A stretch of 64,000 nt of DNA from Methanobacterium sp. UBA44 (GCA_002494885.1 DACV01000007.1:618001-682000); one strand, 5' to 3'; numbered from the stretch's first letter, positions 8,908 to 18,150 are shown. A program made the numbers and translations. The notes: generated by a model from the sequence alone, not told the origin.

Positions 8908-11272
8908 AAGCATCAAAATTGAAGCTTTTAGAGGGATTCCAGATTTAGAACATAATATAAAAGGAAAAAGTATATTGATACATGGGGAAAACGGAACAGG
9001 TAAAAGTTCTATTATTGATGCCATTGAATTCTTTTTTACGGGTAAAGTTTCACATCCATCTCCTTTCAAATTAAAAGATCATGCTACTCATGTAAATTTT
9101 TCATCAAAGGACCTTAAAGTAAACTTAGAATTTAATCAGGGAAATATTTCTTTAGAAAGAAAGCTAAATTCGCCATTTAAATATCCAAAATCAGCCCAGA
9201 TACTTTTTGAAAATGCTGTTAATGGTAAATTTATTTTACGCAGATCTGAAATTCTTAAATTCATTGAAAGCAGTCCTGGAAAGAGATATGAATTTATTGG
9301 AAGTGTATTGGGCATAAAAGAACTAGAAAAAATTGAAAATGCCATAAAACAAACCCAAAATGACATTGATAGTGAATTAAATACAAAAATCAGCGCTAAA
9401 AATCAGATAAAATCAGATCTTAACTCCACTTTGGATGAAGAAATACAAAATATAGAAGATATTTTGCCAATTATCAATAAAAAACTTGAAAAAGAAAATT
9501 TAGAGACATTAAGAACTTTAGATCAACTTAAAGAACGTGCTGAGGAAATAAACAAAAGTATTAAAGTTATAAATATCCCTAAAATAAGTACATTAGAAAG
9601 CATATTAAGAAATCTAGACAAAATTAACCCTTTAAATGACGAAGTTCTTGATACATTTAATAAAATTGAAAAAATTAAAAATCAAATTATTAATTCTAAT
9701 CAATTAAATAAGTTATCCCTTATTGAAGTCTTAGAAAATTCTCAAAAGATAATAAGTGAAAAAACAGAGAAATGTCCCCTATGTGAACAGGGGATTGATG
9801 GAGAAAATACTCTTAAAAAAATAAATAAACGTTTAGAAGAACTTAAAAAGCTTAAAAAGGATAATAATCTGTTAAGTAGCTTAGTAAAAAAGATTAAAGA
9901 ATCATTAACATTAGTTCAAAGACATTTAGAAGATATTTCATCAGACATAAAACTTTTTGATAATTTAATTGACGAAAAAGATTTAATTGATCAAGAAATA
10001 ACATCTATTAAATCATTTTTAGAGTCCGTATCTACCCATTCATTCCTTCAAGGAAATATATCAACAAAAGATTATTTAAAACTTAAAAATTCTCATGAAA
10101 AGCAATTATTTAACTTAAAAAATAAAACTGAAGTATTTAAAAAGAGCCTTTCTCCGACAAAAGAAGATGAAAAAAGAACTAAGATCTCTAAACAGCTTTT
10201 CGAAATAGATAATAAAATTGAAGATTATACCAATTTAAATGTTGATATCTCAAAATTACGTCAAGAACTATTAATATCCACAAAAATACATGATAATTTC
10301 TCTACAATAAGAAAAAGAAAAATTCAAGAAGTCTACGATTCTATAGAAGATGATATTCAGTATTTCTATAATATGTTACATCCAAATGATTTGCATGAAA
10401 ATATTAAACTAAATGTCGATAAAAAGAAAAGAGCTAGTACTAATTTAAGAATGACTATTTTTGGTAAAAAAGACGAAGATCCCCGTTCTCTAAGTAGTGA
10501 AGGTCACTTAGATTCTTTAGGTCTATGCATATTTTTAGCGTTGTTTAAAAATTTCAATAAAGATTTTCCAATAATTATCTTGGATGACGTAGTTTCAACA
10601 ATAGATTCTCGACACAGAGAGAACGTATGTAATCTTTTATTAGAAGAATTTGGCGATAAACAATTAATTATAACCACTCATGATGGAATATGGTTTGAAC
10701 AAATAAAAGCAGCACAAAGAGCCTATCGTTTAGGTGGTAAATTTGAAAATTTACAGATAATTGGATGGGATATAGAATTAGGCCCAATAATTAGACCTTA
10801 TAAACCTAGATGGGAAAAAATTCAAGATAGAATCAAAAAAAGAGATAGCAATTGTGCCGGGAATGAAGGAAGACGTTACTTAGAATGGTTACTTGAGAAT
10901 ATTTGCATTAATACTAAGACTTCAGTAAAGATTAATCCCTCTGGTAGATTTGAAATTAATGATTTATTTGATCCTGCAAAACAAAGATTAGAAAAATTAA
11001 TTATAGATCAAGAATTTAAAGAAAATATTTCACAATCATTTAAAAATCTTGAAAAGACCCGTATCGTGGGTAATTTAATGTCACATGAGAATTTAATGGC
11101 AGGAAATGTTTCAATTGATGAAGTAGAACGTTTTTGTAACTCAGTGCATGAAATACATGAATTAATGCTTTGTGATGGCTGTAAGAATCCCCTTAAGTAT
11201 TATCAAGAATTAAAGATCTTTAGATGCAGTAATAAGAAATGTTCCAACCCTTTAGAAATTAAAGCAAAATAA
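8897..11272 (+). CDS. SMC/Rad50-like AAA ATPase with zinc hook and C-terminal zinc ribbon
   Basis: A 791-residue ABC-type ATPase of the RecF/Rad50/RloC kind. Walker A HGENGTGKSSIIDAIEFFF is at about 32-50. Long coiled coils run from roughly 150 to 480. In their middle is a Rad50-type hook, CPLC near 292. The signature SLSSEGHLDSLGL lies near 532, Walker B FPIIILDDVVSTID near 557, and the His switch IITTHD near 593. The 190-residue C-terminal domain (EGRRYLEWLLENI...) ends in a zinc-ribbon pattern CDGC...CSNKKC. No recognisable effector nuclease is fused, unlike RloC. It probably senses DNA ends or phage DNA together with the small upstream protein. Family is sure, the defence role is inferred from the island. 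Confidence 0.85.
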   Translation: MKIKSIKIEAFRGIPDLEHNIKGKSILIHGENGTGKSSIIDAIEFFFTGKVSHPSPFKLKDHATHVNFSSKDLKVNLEFNQGNISLERKLNSPFKYPKSAQILFENAVNGKFILRRSEILKFIESSPGKRYEFIGSVLGIKELEKIENAIKQTQNDIDSELNTKISAKNQIKSDLNSTLDEEIQNIEDILPIINKKLEKENLETLRTLDQLKERAEEINKSIKVINIPKISTLESILRNLDKINPLNDEVLDTFNKIEKIKNQIINSNQLNKLSLIEVLENSQKIISEKTEKCPLCEQGIDGENTLKKINKRLEELKKLKKDNNLLSSLVKKIKESLTLVQRHLEDISSDIKLFDNLIDEKDLIDQEITSIKSFLESVSTHSFLQGNISTKDYLKLKNSHEKQLFNLKNKTEVFKKSLSPTKEDEKRTKISKQLFEIDNKIEDYTNLNVDISKLRQELLISTKIHDNFSTIRKRKIQEVYDSIEDDIQYFYNMLHPNDLHENIKLNVDKKKRASTNLRMTIFGKKDEDPRSLSSEGHLDSLGLCIFLALFKNFNKDFPIIILDDVVSTIDSRHRENVCNLLLEEFGDKQLIITTHDGIWFEQIKAAQRAYRLGGKFENLQIIGWDIELGPIIRPYKPRWEKIQDRIKKRDSNCAGNEGRRYLEWLLENICINTKTSVKINPSGRFEINDLFDPAKQRLEKLIIDQEFKENISQSFKNLEKTRIVGNLMSHENLMAGNVSIDEVERFCNSVHEIHELMLCDGCKNPLKYYQELKIFRCSNKKCSNPLEIKAK

Positions 11273-11300
11273 GATATTTATAAAGTTAATAATAGAATTT

Positions 11301-11451
11301 CTACTTTTTAGAAATAACAATTTCAATGATTTGACCATGTTTAGGGCTCAATTCATTTAAAAGTTCTATTAAATCAATTTTATCTCTTAAATCAAATTCT
11401 CCAGTTTTATATTTTACTGCCCGAGTTTCTTTTTTTTATAGATTCTACCAT
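11301..11451 (-). pseudogene. Frameshifted small gene after the ADP-ribosylglycohydrolase
   Basis: Seventeen bases after the ADP-ribosylglycohydrolase stop, a binding site GGTGATAAA precedes ATG at 11451. The frame starts MVESIKK and dies after 14 codons. If one base is removed from the run of eight A residues (plus-strand T run 11430-11437), the frame continues as KETRAVKYKTGEFDLRD... for about 50 codons to a stop at 11301. The total length, 151 bases, is one more than a multiple of three, as expected for a single-base insertion. The product is not recognised. Programmed slippage at the A run is an alternative to a mutation. Confidence 0.55.
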
Positions 11452-11467
11452 TTTATCACCTTCACTA

Positions 11468-12433
11468 TTATTTCTTCCCTAATTTTCCTTTACTTTCCAT
11501 TAATATAATAACATCATACAATCCCTCAACAAAAGAATCAATCAAATCAAATTCAGCCAACCCATCACGCCATTTCCCGGGAATCCCACTCTCACCATAA
11601 TAAGCCCCGGCAATCTGGCCATAAATAGCTCCAGTAGTATCAGCATCTTCACCTAAATTAACCGCCATTAAGCAGCCTTCTTCAAAATCTTTACCTTTAT
11701 TAAACGCCCAGAGAGCTGCTTCTAAACTTTTAACCATATATCCTCTTCCACGGATTTCTGGAGGTTCTCTATCTTTAAATGAGCCTGAAGCAACTTCATC
11801 AATCTCTGGATCTAATGGATTTTCATCAAAGTAACCATCAACCGGAGAATATCTCTCAGAAAGCAGTTCTTCCTTTGAAACTCCATTAATTGCTCCACAG
11901 ATTATTCCACCCATATATTTGCAGGCATCAATTACCCTTTGATGTCCATGAGTTGTTTTCGAGCTTTCACCGGATTTTTCTATTGCTTCAAGCGGATCAA
12001 GATGGTAAAACATTGGGACTGGCGCTAAGCGCATTAACGAACCATTACCGCATGAATATTCATGGTCTGGACCGCAAAAGGATTCACCAGTATCTTCAAA
12101 TTCGTGTATAGCTTCTCGGGTAGTGTTTCCAATGTCAAAACAACTTCCAGTGATGCTTAAATGTCCTTCACGGTACCAGCATCTATATCTTTCTAATTGA
12201 TCAGCTGGATCAAATCCCTTTTTCTCGATTAGGCTTTCAGCAAGACATAAAGCCAAAGAAGTGTCATCGCTCCATTCTCCAGCTTTTAGGCCATGAGCTC
12301 CTCCGCTTCTAAAATCAGTTACTGGTTCAAATGTGCCTGGATCCATGAATTCTACTGGAACACCTAATGCATCGCCCACTGCTAGTCCAATTAGACAGCC
12401 GCGGAATCTGTCTTTTAAAGAGTCATCGCTCAT
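11468..12433 (-). CDS. ADP-ribosylglycohydrolase family protein
   Basis: A 321-residue hydrolase of the DraG/ARH family, which removes ADP-ribose from proteins or other acceptors. Visible motifs are [20 protein letters not shown] at the N-terminus, [17 protein letters not shown] (metal-binding TDD-like acidic pair), [10 protein letters not shown], and the C-terminal [19 protein letters not shown] with the paired metal-binding aspartates. The start is the ATG at 12433, preceded by GGTGA; an in-frame TTG at 12445 is weaker. A small frameshifted gene follows. The target is unknown; position in a toxin-rich region suggests a link with ADP-ribosylation-based defence, but DraG-like proteins also occur singly. 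Confidence 0.93.
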   Translation of the reverse strand: MSDDSLKDRFRGCLIGLAVGDALGVPVEFMDPGTFEPVTDFRSGGAHGLKAGEWSDDTSLALCLAESLIEKKGFDPADQLERYRCWYREGHLSITGSCFDIGNTTREAIHEFEDTGESFCGPDHEYSCGNGSLMRLAPVPMFYHLDPLEAIEKSGESSKTTHGHQRVIDACKYMGGIICGAINGVSKEELLSERYSPVDGYFDENPLDPEIDEVASGSFKDREPPEIRGRGYMVKSLEAALWAFNKGKDFEEGCLMAVNLGEDADTTGAIYGQIAGAYYGESGIPGKWRDGLAEFDLIDSFVEGLYDVIILMESKGKLGKK

Positions 12434-12616
12434 TTTTTTCACCAAAATTCTTTATAGATTTAAAAATATTTAAACCTAAACAAATATAGTCTTATAACTT
12501 CTAAGAAAATAGAAAACACTGATTATACCTGATTTTCTTGTAAATATAGACCTTAAAACGCTCTAAATTGAAATTATTTATTTTAGTGAGCTCTAAATAA
12601 TCATTAAATAAAAATA

Positions 12617-12626
12617 TTTATATATT
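12617..12626 (+). promoter_or_regulatory. TATA box for hicBA
   Basis: TTTATATATT lies about 34 bases before the GTG start of hicB, which fits an archaeal promoter with initiation some 25 bases downstream, leaving a short leader that contains the GGAGG site. Confidence 0.5.
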
Positions 12627-12659
12627 GAAAATCATATTTTTAATTGGAGGTAGAAAAAA

Positions 12660-12992
12660 GTGATTATTAAACTTGAACTGCCTGTAGAGATTACTGAAGA
12701 AGATTCATTATTCATTGCTCTTTGTCCTGTTTTTAATGTAGGAAGTCAGGGTAAAACTGAAGAAGAAGCATTATTTAATGCTAAAGAAGCGCTGCAGTTA
12801 TATTTAGAAGATGAAGATGTTCAAAGAGAATATGCAGATAAAATAATGAGTTATGCAGTATCTTTATCCTTATCTAATAAAGAAAAGGAATTTAAATCCA
12901 ATATTCACCATAATTATCCTTCCAATTCCATTCGTCTGCTGGATGTAGAAATACATGGAAACCCGGAAACTACCAAACCTCTCAGGGCGTGA
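12660..12992 (+). CDS. hicB: HicB-family antitoxin
   Basis: A 110-residue HicB-like protein. The N-terminal half has the partially degraded RNase H-like fold typical of HicB (IKLELPVEITEEDSLFIALCPVFNVGSQGKTEEEALFNAKEAL). The family binds and inhibits HicA and usually represses its own promoter. It starts at GTG with a strong TTGGAGGTAG site upstream. The C-terminus has no clear Arc or HTH domain. It precedes hicA and overlaps it by 38 bases, the reverse of the classic hicA-hicB order. Confidence 0.88.
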   Translation: MIIKLELPVEITEEDSLFIALCPVFNVGSQGKTEEEALFNAKEALQLYLEDEDVQREYADKIMSYAVSLSLSNKEKEFKSNIHHNYPSNSIRLLDVEIHGNPETTKPLRA

Positions 12993-13191
12993 AATTTGTA
13001 AAGCACTTTATAAAGATGGATTTCAGATGGTATCTCAAACTGGGAGCCACATTAAACTTAAAAAACATAAAAAAGAGGGCGTAGTACTAACAGTCATAGT
13101 TCCAAACCATGATTCTATAAGAAAAGGGCTTTTAAAGGCAATAATAAAACAATCTGGAAATGATAAACATTCCTTTTTGAAATTATTATAA
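12955..13191 (+). CDS. hicA: HicA-family mRNA interferase toxin
   Basis: A 78-residue toxin with the double-stranded-RNA-binding-like fold of HicA. The start KLPNLSGREICKALYKDGF and the catalytic-His motif SQTGSHIKLKKH are diagnostic, followed by VTVIVPNHDSIRKGLLKAIIKQ-like residues. HicA cleaves mRNA and is neutralised by the upstream HicB. Its ATG at 12955 lies inside the last 13 codons of hicB, in another frame, so expression is probably coupled. Both genes appear intact. Confidence 0.92.
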   Translation: METRKLPNLSGREICKALYKDGFQMVSQTGSHIKLKKHKKEGVVLTVIVPNHDSIRKGLLKAIIKQSGNDKHSFLKLL

Positions 13192-13266
13192 AATTCATTT
13201 TTAATAGATAAAAAGAATAAATAAAGGTGAAAAACTCATCCATCAAATTTTCGACTACTGATTTGA

Positions 13267-14103
13267 CTACTTCTCAGACTTCAACACATAATAAGTAGAT
13301 CGGCTCCCACCTTTCTTCTCCAAAATACCTTTATCCATCAAACTCCTTAAATCTTTATATGCTCCCTGGCGGGAGATATTCAGGAGTTTCTGGACTTCAG
13401 AATTTGTTATTTGTCCGTTTAAATGTATATATTCAACTATTTTCATGTGCTTTCCAGACAATCTGATTCTTTCTTTTATCTTGGGCGAAAATAACAGAAC
13501 CTGATTCTTAATTTCGCTTACAGAAATCAAAAAGCCCTCTAAAAAGTATTCTAACCATTCGGTTAAATCCTGTTCCTCTAAATCAATCGAATTAAGCGCA
13601 TCATAGTAATCTTGCCTGTCGTTATCATAATATTCGTCCAGTGTAAAGAGCCTGTCAATATCAAAATTCCTTAAATACAAAAAAAGCGCTGCAAGAGCCC
13701 TGGCAGTTCGGCCGTTGCCATCAACAAATGGGTGTATCCTCACAAATTCATAATGAATGATTCCGGCAGCCATAACTGGATTCAGCTCTTTAGAATCCCC
13801 GTTTATCCATTCTATGAAGTTCTGCATTTCTCCAGGTACAGCATTATCTGGAGGTGGTGTATATACAACTTCACCCTCTTTATTTACAACGTAAACTGGT
13901 TCAGTTCTGTAATGGCCTTCAAGATAGGCATATTCCAGCGTGTAATGGGTTATATTCTCATGGAGTTTCAAAATTGACTTTTCGGTGATTTTTCCATCTT
14001 CTCCGTATTTATCCAAATTTTTAAGCAAGTTCATGTAGTTTAATACTTCCTGCCTGGCCTTCTTTTGAGCTCTTATTTTTTCACCCCTGGCAAGCCTATC
14101 CAC
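13267..14103 (-). CDS. Fic-domain protein, 5' end lost
   Basis: A Fic-fold AMPylase/nucleotidyl transferase with the catalytic HPFVDGNGRTARALAAL motif near the middle and a C-terminal winged helix (ITNSEVQKLLNISRQGAYKDL). The only available start is a GTG at 14103 without a binding site. The same frame reads on upstream without any ATG, GTG or TTG to about 14235. It includes the inhibitory-helix motif STAIEGN (about 14119-14140), which normally blocks the active site. The gene therefore lost its true start when the DNA to the right was joined. If translated from 14103 it would lack the autoinhibitory motif. More probably it is inactive. Confidence 0.82.
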   Translation of the reverse strand: MDRLARGEKIRAQKKARQEVLNYMNLLKNLDKYGEDGKITEKSILKLHENITHYTLEYAYLEGHYRTEPVYVVNKEGEVVYTPPPDNAVPGEMQNFIEWINGDSKELNPVMAAGIIHYEFVRIHPFVDGNGRTARALAALFLYLRNFDIDRLFTLDEYYDNDRQDYYDALNSIDLEEQDLTEWLEYFLEGFLISVSEIKNQVLLFSPKIKERIRLSGKHMKIVEYIHLNGQITNSEVQKLLNISRQGAYKDLRSLMDKGILEKKGGSRSTYYVLKSEK

Positions 14104-14161
14104 CTGATTTAAGGTCAGTGGATTGCCTTCAATTGCTGTAGAGTGATGAGCTGACTTTAAA

Positions 14162-14500
14162 AGTGCTTCTCTTTTTAGTGAAACAAAATTATTTAATGAA
14201 ATAAAAGAGTTATTTCCAGATGAAGTTATAATTCAGCATGGAAAGCCTTCTTGGCTTGGTCAGCAACATTTAGACATTTTCTTTCCAAAAAGAAATATAG
14301 GAATTGAATATCAGGGCCAACAACATTTAGAACCAGTAGATTACTTTGGTGGAGAAAAAGGTTTTAAAGAACTACAAGAAAGAGACATGCGCAAAAAGAA
14401 ATTATGTGAAGAAAATAGCTGTGAACTCATTTATGTATACTCTGAATACGATATTCGTGAAATAAAGAAAGAAATTAAATCCGTTATAGAATATTCTTAA
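14162..14500 (+). pseudogene. Headless fragment of a predicted nuclease-like protein
   Basis: A 112-codon plus-strand frame, clearly coding in character but with no start codon until a late internal ATG. It reads SETKLFNEIKELFPDEV, then GQQHLDIFFPKRNIGIEYQG, QQHLEPVDYFGG, and ends ELIYVYSEYDIREIKK. The D-I-F-F and I-E-Y-Q-G strands resemble the core of Vsr/PD-(D/E)XK-like endonuclease domains. This is the C-terminal part of a larger protein. It abuts the broken 5' end of the Fic gene head to head at about 14,160-14,200, so both genes were cut by the same rearrangement. Family assignment is tentative. Confidence 0.6.
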
Positions 14501-14539
14501 TTATCATGTTTTTTTGATTAGTTAATATATAAAATGAAA

Positions 14540-14884
14540 TTACTTTATTATTTTTTCTTTTAAATTAATTATATTACTTTTTAAGATAGGTAAATCTCTT
14601 TTTATTACGATCCAGACCCTTTCAAGTTTTATACCGGAATATTGATGTATAAGAATATCCCGCATGCCTGCAATCTGTTTCCAGGGTATTTCCGTATATT
14701 CATCTTTTATTTCTTTAGGAATATTCTTTACTGCTTCGCCAATAATTTCTAATCTTCTAAAAACAGCATCTTGAATGATTGTGTTCTTATAAAATCCATC
14801 TTTTGTAACCTGATCTGTATATTCTTCTATTTTGAGTATACTTTCAATTATATCTTCAACATAAACTTTTATATCCTTTTTCAA
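14540..14884 (-). CDS. hepT: HepT-family toxin (DUF86, HEPN ribonuclease)
   Basis: A 114-residue HEPN-fold protein. The catalytic Rx4HxY motif is present as RDILIHQY near residue 77, after the typical RRLEIIGEAVKNIPKEI helix. HepT proteins are RNases or targets that the partner nucleotidyltransferase neutralises by AMPylation. The frame starts at TTG 14884, overlapping the antitoxin stop by a few bases, so the genes are translationally coupled. The pair looks intact. Confidence 0.92.
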   Translation of the reverse strand: MKKDIKVYVEDIIESILKIEEYTDQVTKDGFYKNTIIQDAVFRRLEIIGEAVKNIPKEIKDEYTEIPWKQIAGMRDILIHQYSGIKLERVWIVIKRDLPILKSNIINLKEKIIK

Positions 14885-15207
14885 AGAATTGCCACCTGTT
14901 CTTTAAGTATTGAATCCTTCAATAGAGGCTTAATCTCACTGTATTCTATTAAATCAACTTTTCTACCTAATTTTTCCTCAATTTCAAGTTTAAATCCAAC
15001 AAAATCAAGCAAACTGATGTCTTTTTCTATCTCGACCAGAATGTCTATATCGCTATCTTCTCGCAGTTCTCCATGAACTACTGAACCAAATAATCCTGCT
15101 TTTTTGACTCCATAGTGCTCTAAAACAGGGAGTATTTTTCTTTTCACTTCCTCAATTTCTTGCTGCACTTCTTTTTTTTCTTTCATTTTATCATTAATAT
15201 TTTTCAT
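14881..15207 (-). CDS. mntA: MntA-family nucleotidyltransferase antitoxin
   Basis: A 108-residue minimal nucleotidyltransferase. The motif GLFGSVVHGELREDSDIDIL gives the family's GSx10DxD metal-binding site, with further acidic residues (VDLIEY). Antitoxins of this class transfer AMP to the tyrosine of the HepT motif. The start at 15207 (MKNINDKMKEKK) is chosen as the first ATG; a later ATG is seven codons in. It immediately precedes hepT. Confidence 0.9.
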   Translation of the reverse strand: MKNINDKMKEKKEVQQEIEEVKRKILPVLEHYGVKKAGLFGSVVHGELREDSDIDILVEIEKDISLLDFVGFKLEIEEKLGRKVDLIEYSEIKPLLKDSILKEQVAIL

Positions 15208-15398
15208 AGTTATATCTCTTAAATTTTTAGGAGTATAAAATATTTTATAATATCATTTATATCTCTTAAATGGATACAATATAAAAGTCGGCGAGCACAT
15301 CCCCATAAAAGGCTTCCCTGATATAATTCTAGAAAAGAAACAAATCCACTATTGAATTCTAATATTTTTTGGCCCCATTATGACTACCCATTTGGCTA

Positions 15399-16172
15399 TC
15401 ATTCAAGAACAACATCAATTCCAACAGGGCAATGATCAGACCCCATAACATCAGAAAGAATATAAGCAGAACTTATATTATCTTTTAAGCTCCCACATAC
15501 AAATAAATGATCCAATCGCATCCCTATATTCTTCTCCCGACAATTGTGACCATATGGCCACCAAGTATAATTTCCAGGCCCCATATTAAACATCCTGTAA
15601 GTATCAATATAACCTGAACTCACTAATTCATCTAAAAATGCTCTTTCTTCGGGTAAAAAGCCGGGATTTTTTGCAGCTTGTTTTGGATTTGTAAGATCAG
15701 TCTCTTTGTGAGCTATATTAAAATCACCACAAATTACTACATTTTCACTCTTTAATTCTTTCATTTCCTCCAGAAAATTTTCATAGAATTTAAATTTGTG
15801 TTGAAGTTTCTCTTTTGAAGCTGCACCTGATGGAAAATAAATATTATACAAAATAAAATCTTTAAAAACAGCTTTTAGTATTCTTCCTTCATCTTCATAA
15901 TCAGAATTAGTGAAACTCTTTTCAACCCTTTCTGGTTCTTCTTTAGCATATATTGCAACGCCAGCATAGCCCTTTAGTTTCCTGGAAGGGTTAAAATAAG
16001 AGTGATAGCCTTCAATTTCTTTTAATTCTTCTGGTAGTTGTTCTTCGGTTGATTTTACTTCATGAAAGCATAAAATATCCGAATTTAAATCGAAAACTTG
16101 TTTCAGGTATCCTCCATTGTATCTGGTTCGCAGTCCATTGACGTTCCATGATAATATCTTTGTTTTGTTCAT
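15399..16172 (-). CDS. xth: Exonuclease III / AP endonuclease
   Basis: A 257-residue Mg-dependent endonuclease of the ExoIII/APE1 family, which acts in base-excision repair. Conserved stretches run ILSWNVNGLRTRYNGG (N-terminal Asn), LCFHEVKS (metal Glu), GYAGVAIYAK, NIYFPSG, VICGDFNIAHKETDL (Asp/Asn catalytic pair), NPGFLPEERAFLDEL, RLDHLFV and the terminal GSDHCPVGID (His/Asp). Length is normal. GGTG precedes the ATG. In the relative from Methanothermobacter (Mth212) the enzyme also nicks DNA at uracil; whether that holds here cannot be told from sequence. Confidence 0.95.
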   Translation of the reverse strand: MNKTKILSWNVNGLRTRYNGGYLKQVFDLNSDILCFHEVKSTEEQLPEELKEIEGYHSYFNPSRKLKGYAGVAIYAKEEPERVEKSFTNSDYEDEGRILKAVFKDFILYNIYFPSGAASKEKLQHKFKFYENFLEEMKELKSENVVICGDFNIAHKETDLTNPKQAAKNPGFLPEERAFLDELVSSGYIDTYRMFNMGPGNYTWWPYGHNCREKNIGMRLDHLFVCGSLKDNISSAYILSDVMGSDHCPVGIDVVLE

Positions 16173-16256
16173 TTTTTCACCGTAATCTGTTATATGGACT
16201 GGTGATATTTAAATTAATTCAAAATTAGATTAGAAAAGGTTCATGCATGGATTTCC

Positions 16257-16511
16257 TTATAATGATCCCATCGCCTTCTGATACAAATGCCATTTATTGT
16301 TTTCAGCTAAAACCAGAATATATGATGTATCTTCATAGAGGAACCATTTAGTGCCTTCTACTTCAAATATTTTCACAAAACCAAGTTTTCCTATATTATC
16401 TTCTAATTGGGTGGGGTGGCTTCTTTCAATGGTTTCTACTACTTCAATTTCAAATTGCATGTCTTTTAGACATTCATCCATCATTCCCTCATCAATATCT
16501 TCTTTTACCAT
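16257..16511 (-). CDS. Small conserved-looking protein of unknown function
   Basis: An 84-residue acidic protein with a strong AAGGAGG site seven bases before the ATG. The sequence MQFEIEVVETIERSHPTQ... followed by EGTKWFLYEDTSYILVLAENNKWHLY suggests a small alpha-beta domain with several aromatic residues. No family recognised. It stands alone between the exonuclease III gene and a broken MFS gene. Confidence 0.7.
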   Translation of the reverse strand: MVKEDIDEGMMDECLKDMQFEIEVVETIERSHPTQLEDNIGKLGFVKIFEVEGTKWFLYEDTSYILVLAENNKWHLYQKAMGSL

Positions 16512-16795
16512 CGAAATATCCTCCTTATATCATTAAAAATTATAATAATATGTTTTTAGGCTTTAAATAAAAAATTAATTAATCTTTCATTAGTATTTTT
16601 TAAGTATCTTAAAGTTTATAGTTTTTCACTTTTAGCTAAAAAATTAATTAAAATTTGGTTTAATGATAAAAAAGTTGGAGTTCATTGTTGTATCTGGCCA
16701 GTTCAAAGAGCATATCTGATGAAAAAAGGAACATATCCCCCCTCCAATAGTCAGACCTATTATATAAAAAGCGCTAAATGATAAATAGAGTAGAT

Positions 16796-18150
16796 TTAAT
16801 CTTTAAATATTGATGTAAAGATTCCAACTGCACTTAAAAGGGCAATAGCAACCAGTGAAATCCTAAGACTCATAATCAGCCCTGGATAATTAGAGGGCAC
16901 AATTTGTGCATCTCCCAAAATTGCAGAAATAACAAGTGTAACAATGCCCATTCCAAATATCTGCCCCATTGATCTTGAATTACTTAATGTAGCGCCTGCA
17001 ACCCCAAAAAACTTCTTATCCACCGCACTAATAACCACCTTGGTATTTGAAGCATAAAAAAGACCTATACCTGCCCCAAAGACAATAAGAGAAATTAATC
17101 CAAGATACAGGGCATTCCCGAAATTTATTAATGTCATTAGGGCCACACCAACGGTTGTAAATATCATACCTGCAGTTGATATGTTTTCTGGAGCGATTTT
17201 ATCTGATAATCTTCCAGCATACGGAGATACAAGAACCATGGCAATTGATTGAATAGAAACAATTAAACCAGCTGTTAGAGGATTATAACCTTTCAAATAT
17301 TGCAAGTAGAGGGTTAAAATGAAAGATACTGATACAAATGCAGCGTAATTTATAAATGCAGTGATATTTCCAAAGGTGAAACTTCTACTTTTAAATAAAC
17401 CAAGATTAATCAAAGGATAAGTAGCTCTTTTTTGGGCTAAATAGAATACTGATAGCATGATTATCCCCCCAATTACAAGGAATAAACCGTATTTGTGGGT
17501 TAAATTTGAAAATCCATAAATTATGAATATAAGGGACATTCCTAAGAGAAATGATCCAAGGATATCTAATTTTTCCCCCTCTGCATCTATCCAGTCATAT
17601 TTAAACCGTGTGATTGCAAAAATCGCTATTATCCCTATTAGGGTATCAATGTAGAATAAGCTTCTCCATCCTACGATCTCTGTTATGGCCCCTCCAAGAA
17701 TTGGTCCAAAGATTAAACCTACAAAAACACCCATTGATGTCAGTCCGAATGCTCTACCTCTTTCATTTTCTGGAAATGCTGATGATATCATGGCATTTAA
17801 ATTGGCAAATATCATGGCGTTTCCTATAGCTTGCAGAACCCTGAAAAAGAGGAACATTTCTCCTGAGGTGGAGAATGCTGATATAAATGAGCTTATGGTG
17901 AAAATGATTAATCCATATTGAAAGATTCGTTTTCGCCCGTAGATATCTCCAATTCTACCAAAGGGGATGTAGAGTATGGCATTAACAAGTAGATAAACTG
18001 TTGATATCCAGGTTAAAAAACAGCTGATAAATCAAATTCAATGGCCAGAGAAGGTAGTGCCAGATTAATGGATGCCCTTACAAATGGTGTAAGGAAGGAT
18101 ACTAAAATTCCCACTATAAGTAGATCTTTTTTTAGTTCTTTATAATCCAT
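16796..18150 (-). pseudogene. MFS drug-exporter gene with a frameshift near the 5' end
   Basis: The first 45 codons run from ATG 18150 (MDYKELKKDLLIVG...) through the typical start of a DHA2-type exporter (SFLTPFVRASINLALPSLA) and stop at a TAA at 18013-18015. The reading then resumes in another frame as TWISTVYLLVNAILYIPFG, GRIGDIYGRKRIF (the MFS loop motif), and continues uninterrupted to 16796. The break lies at a run of six A (plus strand 18015-18020), where one missing or extra base would restore a single 450-residue protein. The intact homologue at 21,716-23,080 gives the expected layout. Loss is either recent or a sequencing error. Confidence 0.8.

Noticed and set aside
15284..15355. 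Plus-strand string reading VGEHIPIKGFPDIILEKK before a stop
   Set aside because: It looks like the tail of a protein but is only about 24 codons with no start or recognisable family; too short to call a pseudogene.
16663..16719. 18-codon frame MIKKLEFIVVSGQFKEHI
   Set aside because: No ribosome site and no similarity to anything I recognise; expected by chance in AT-rich DNA.
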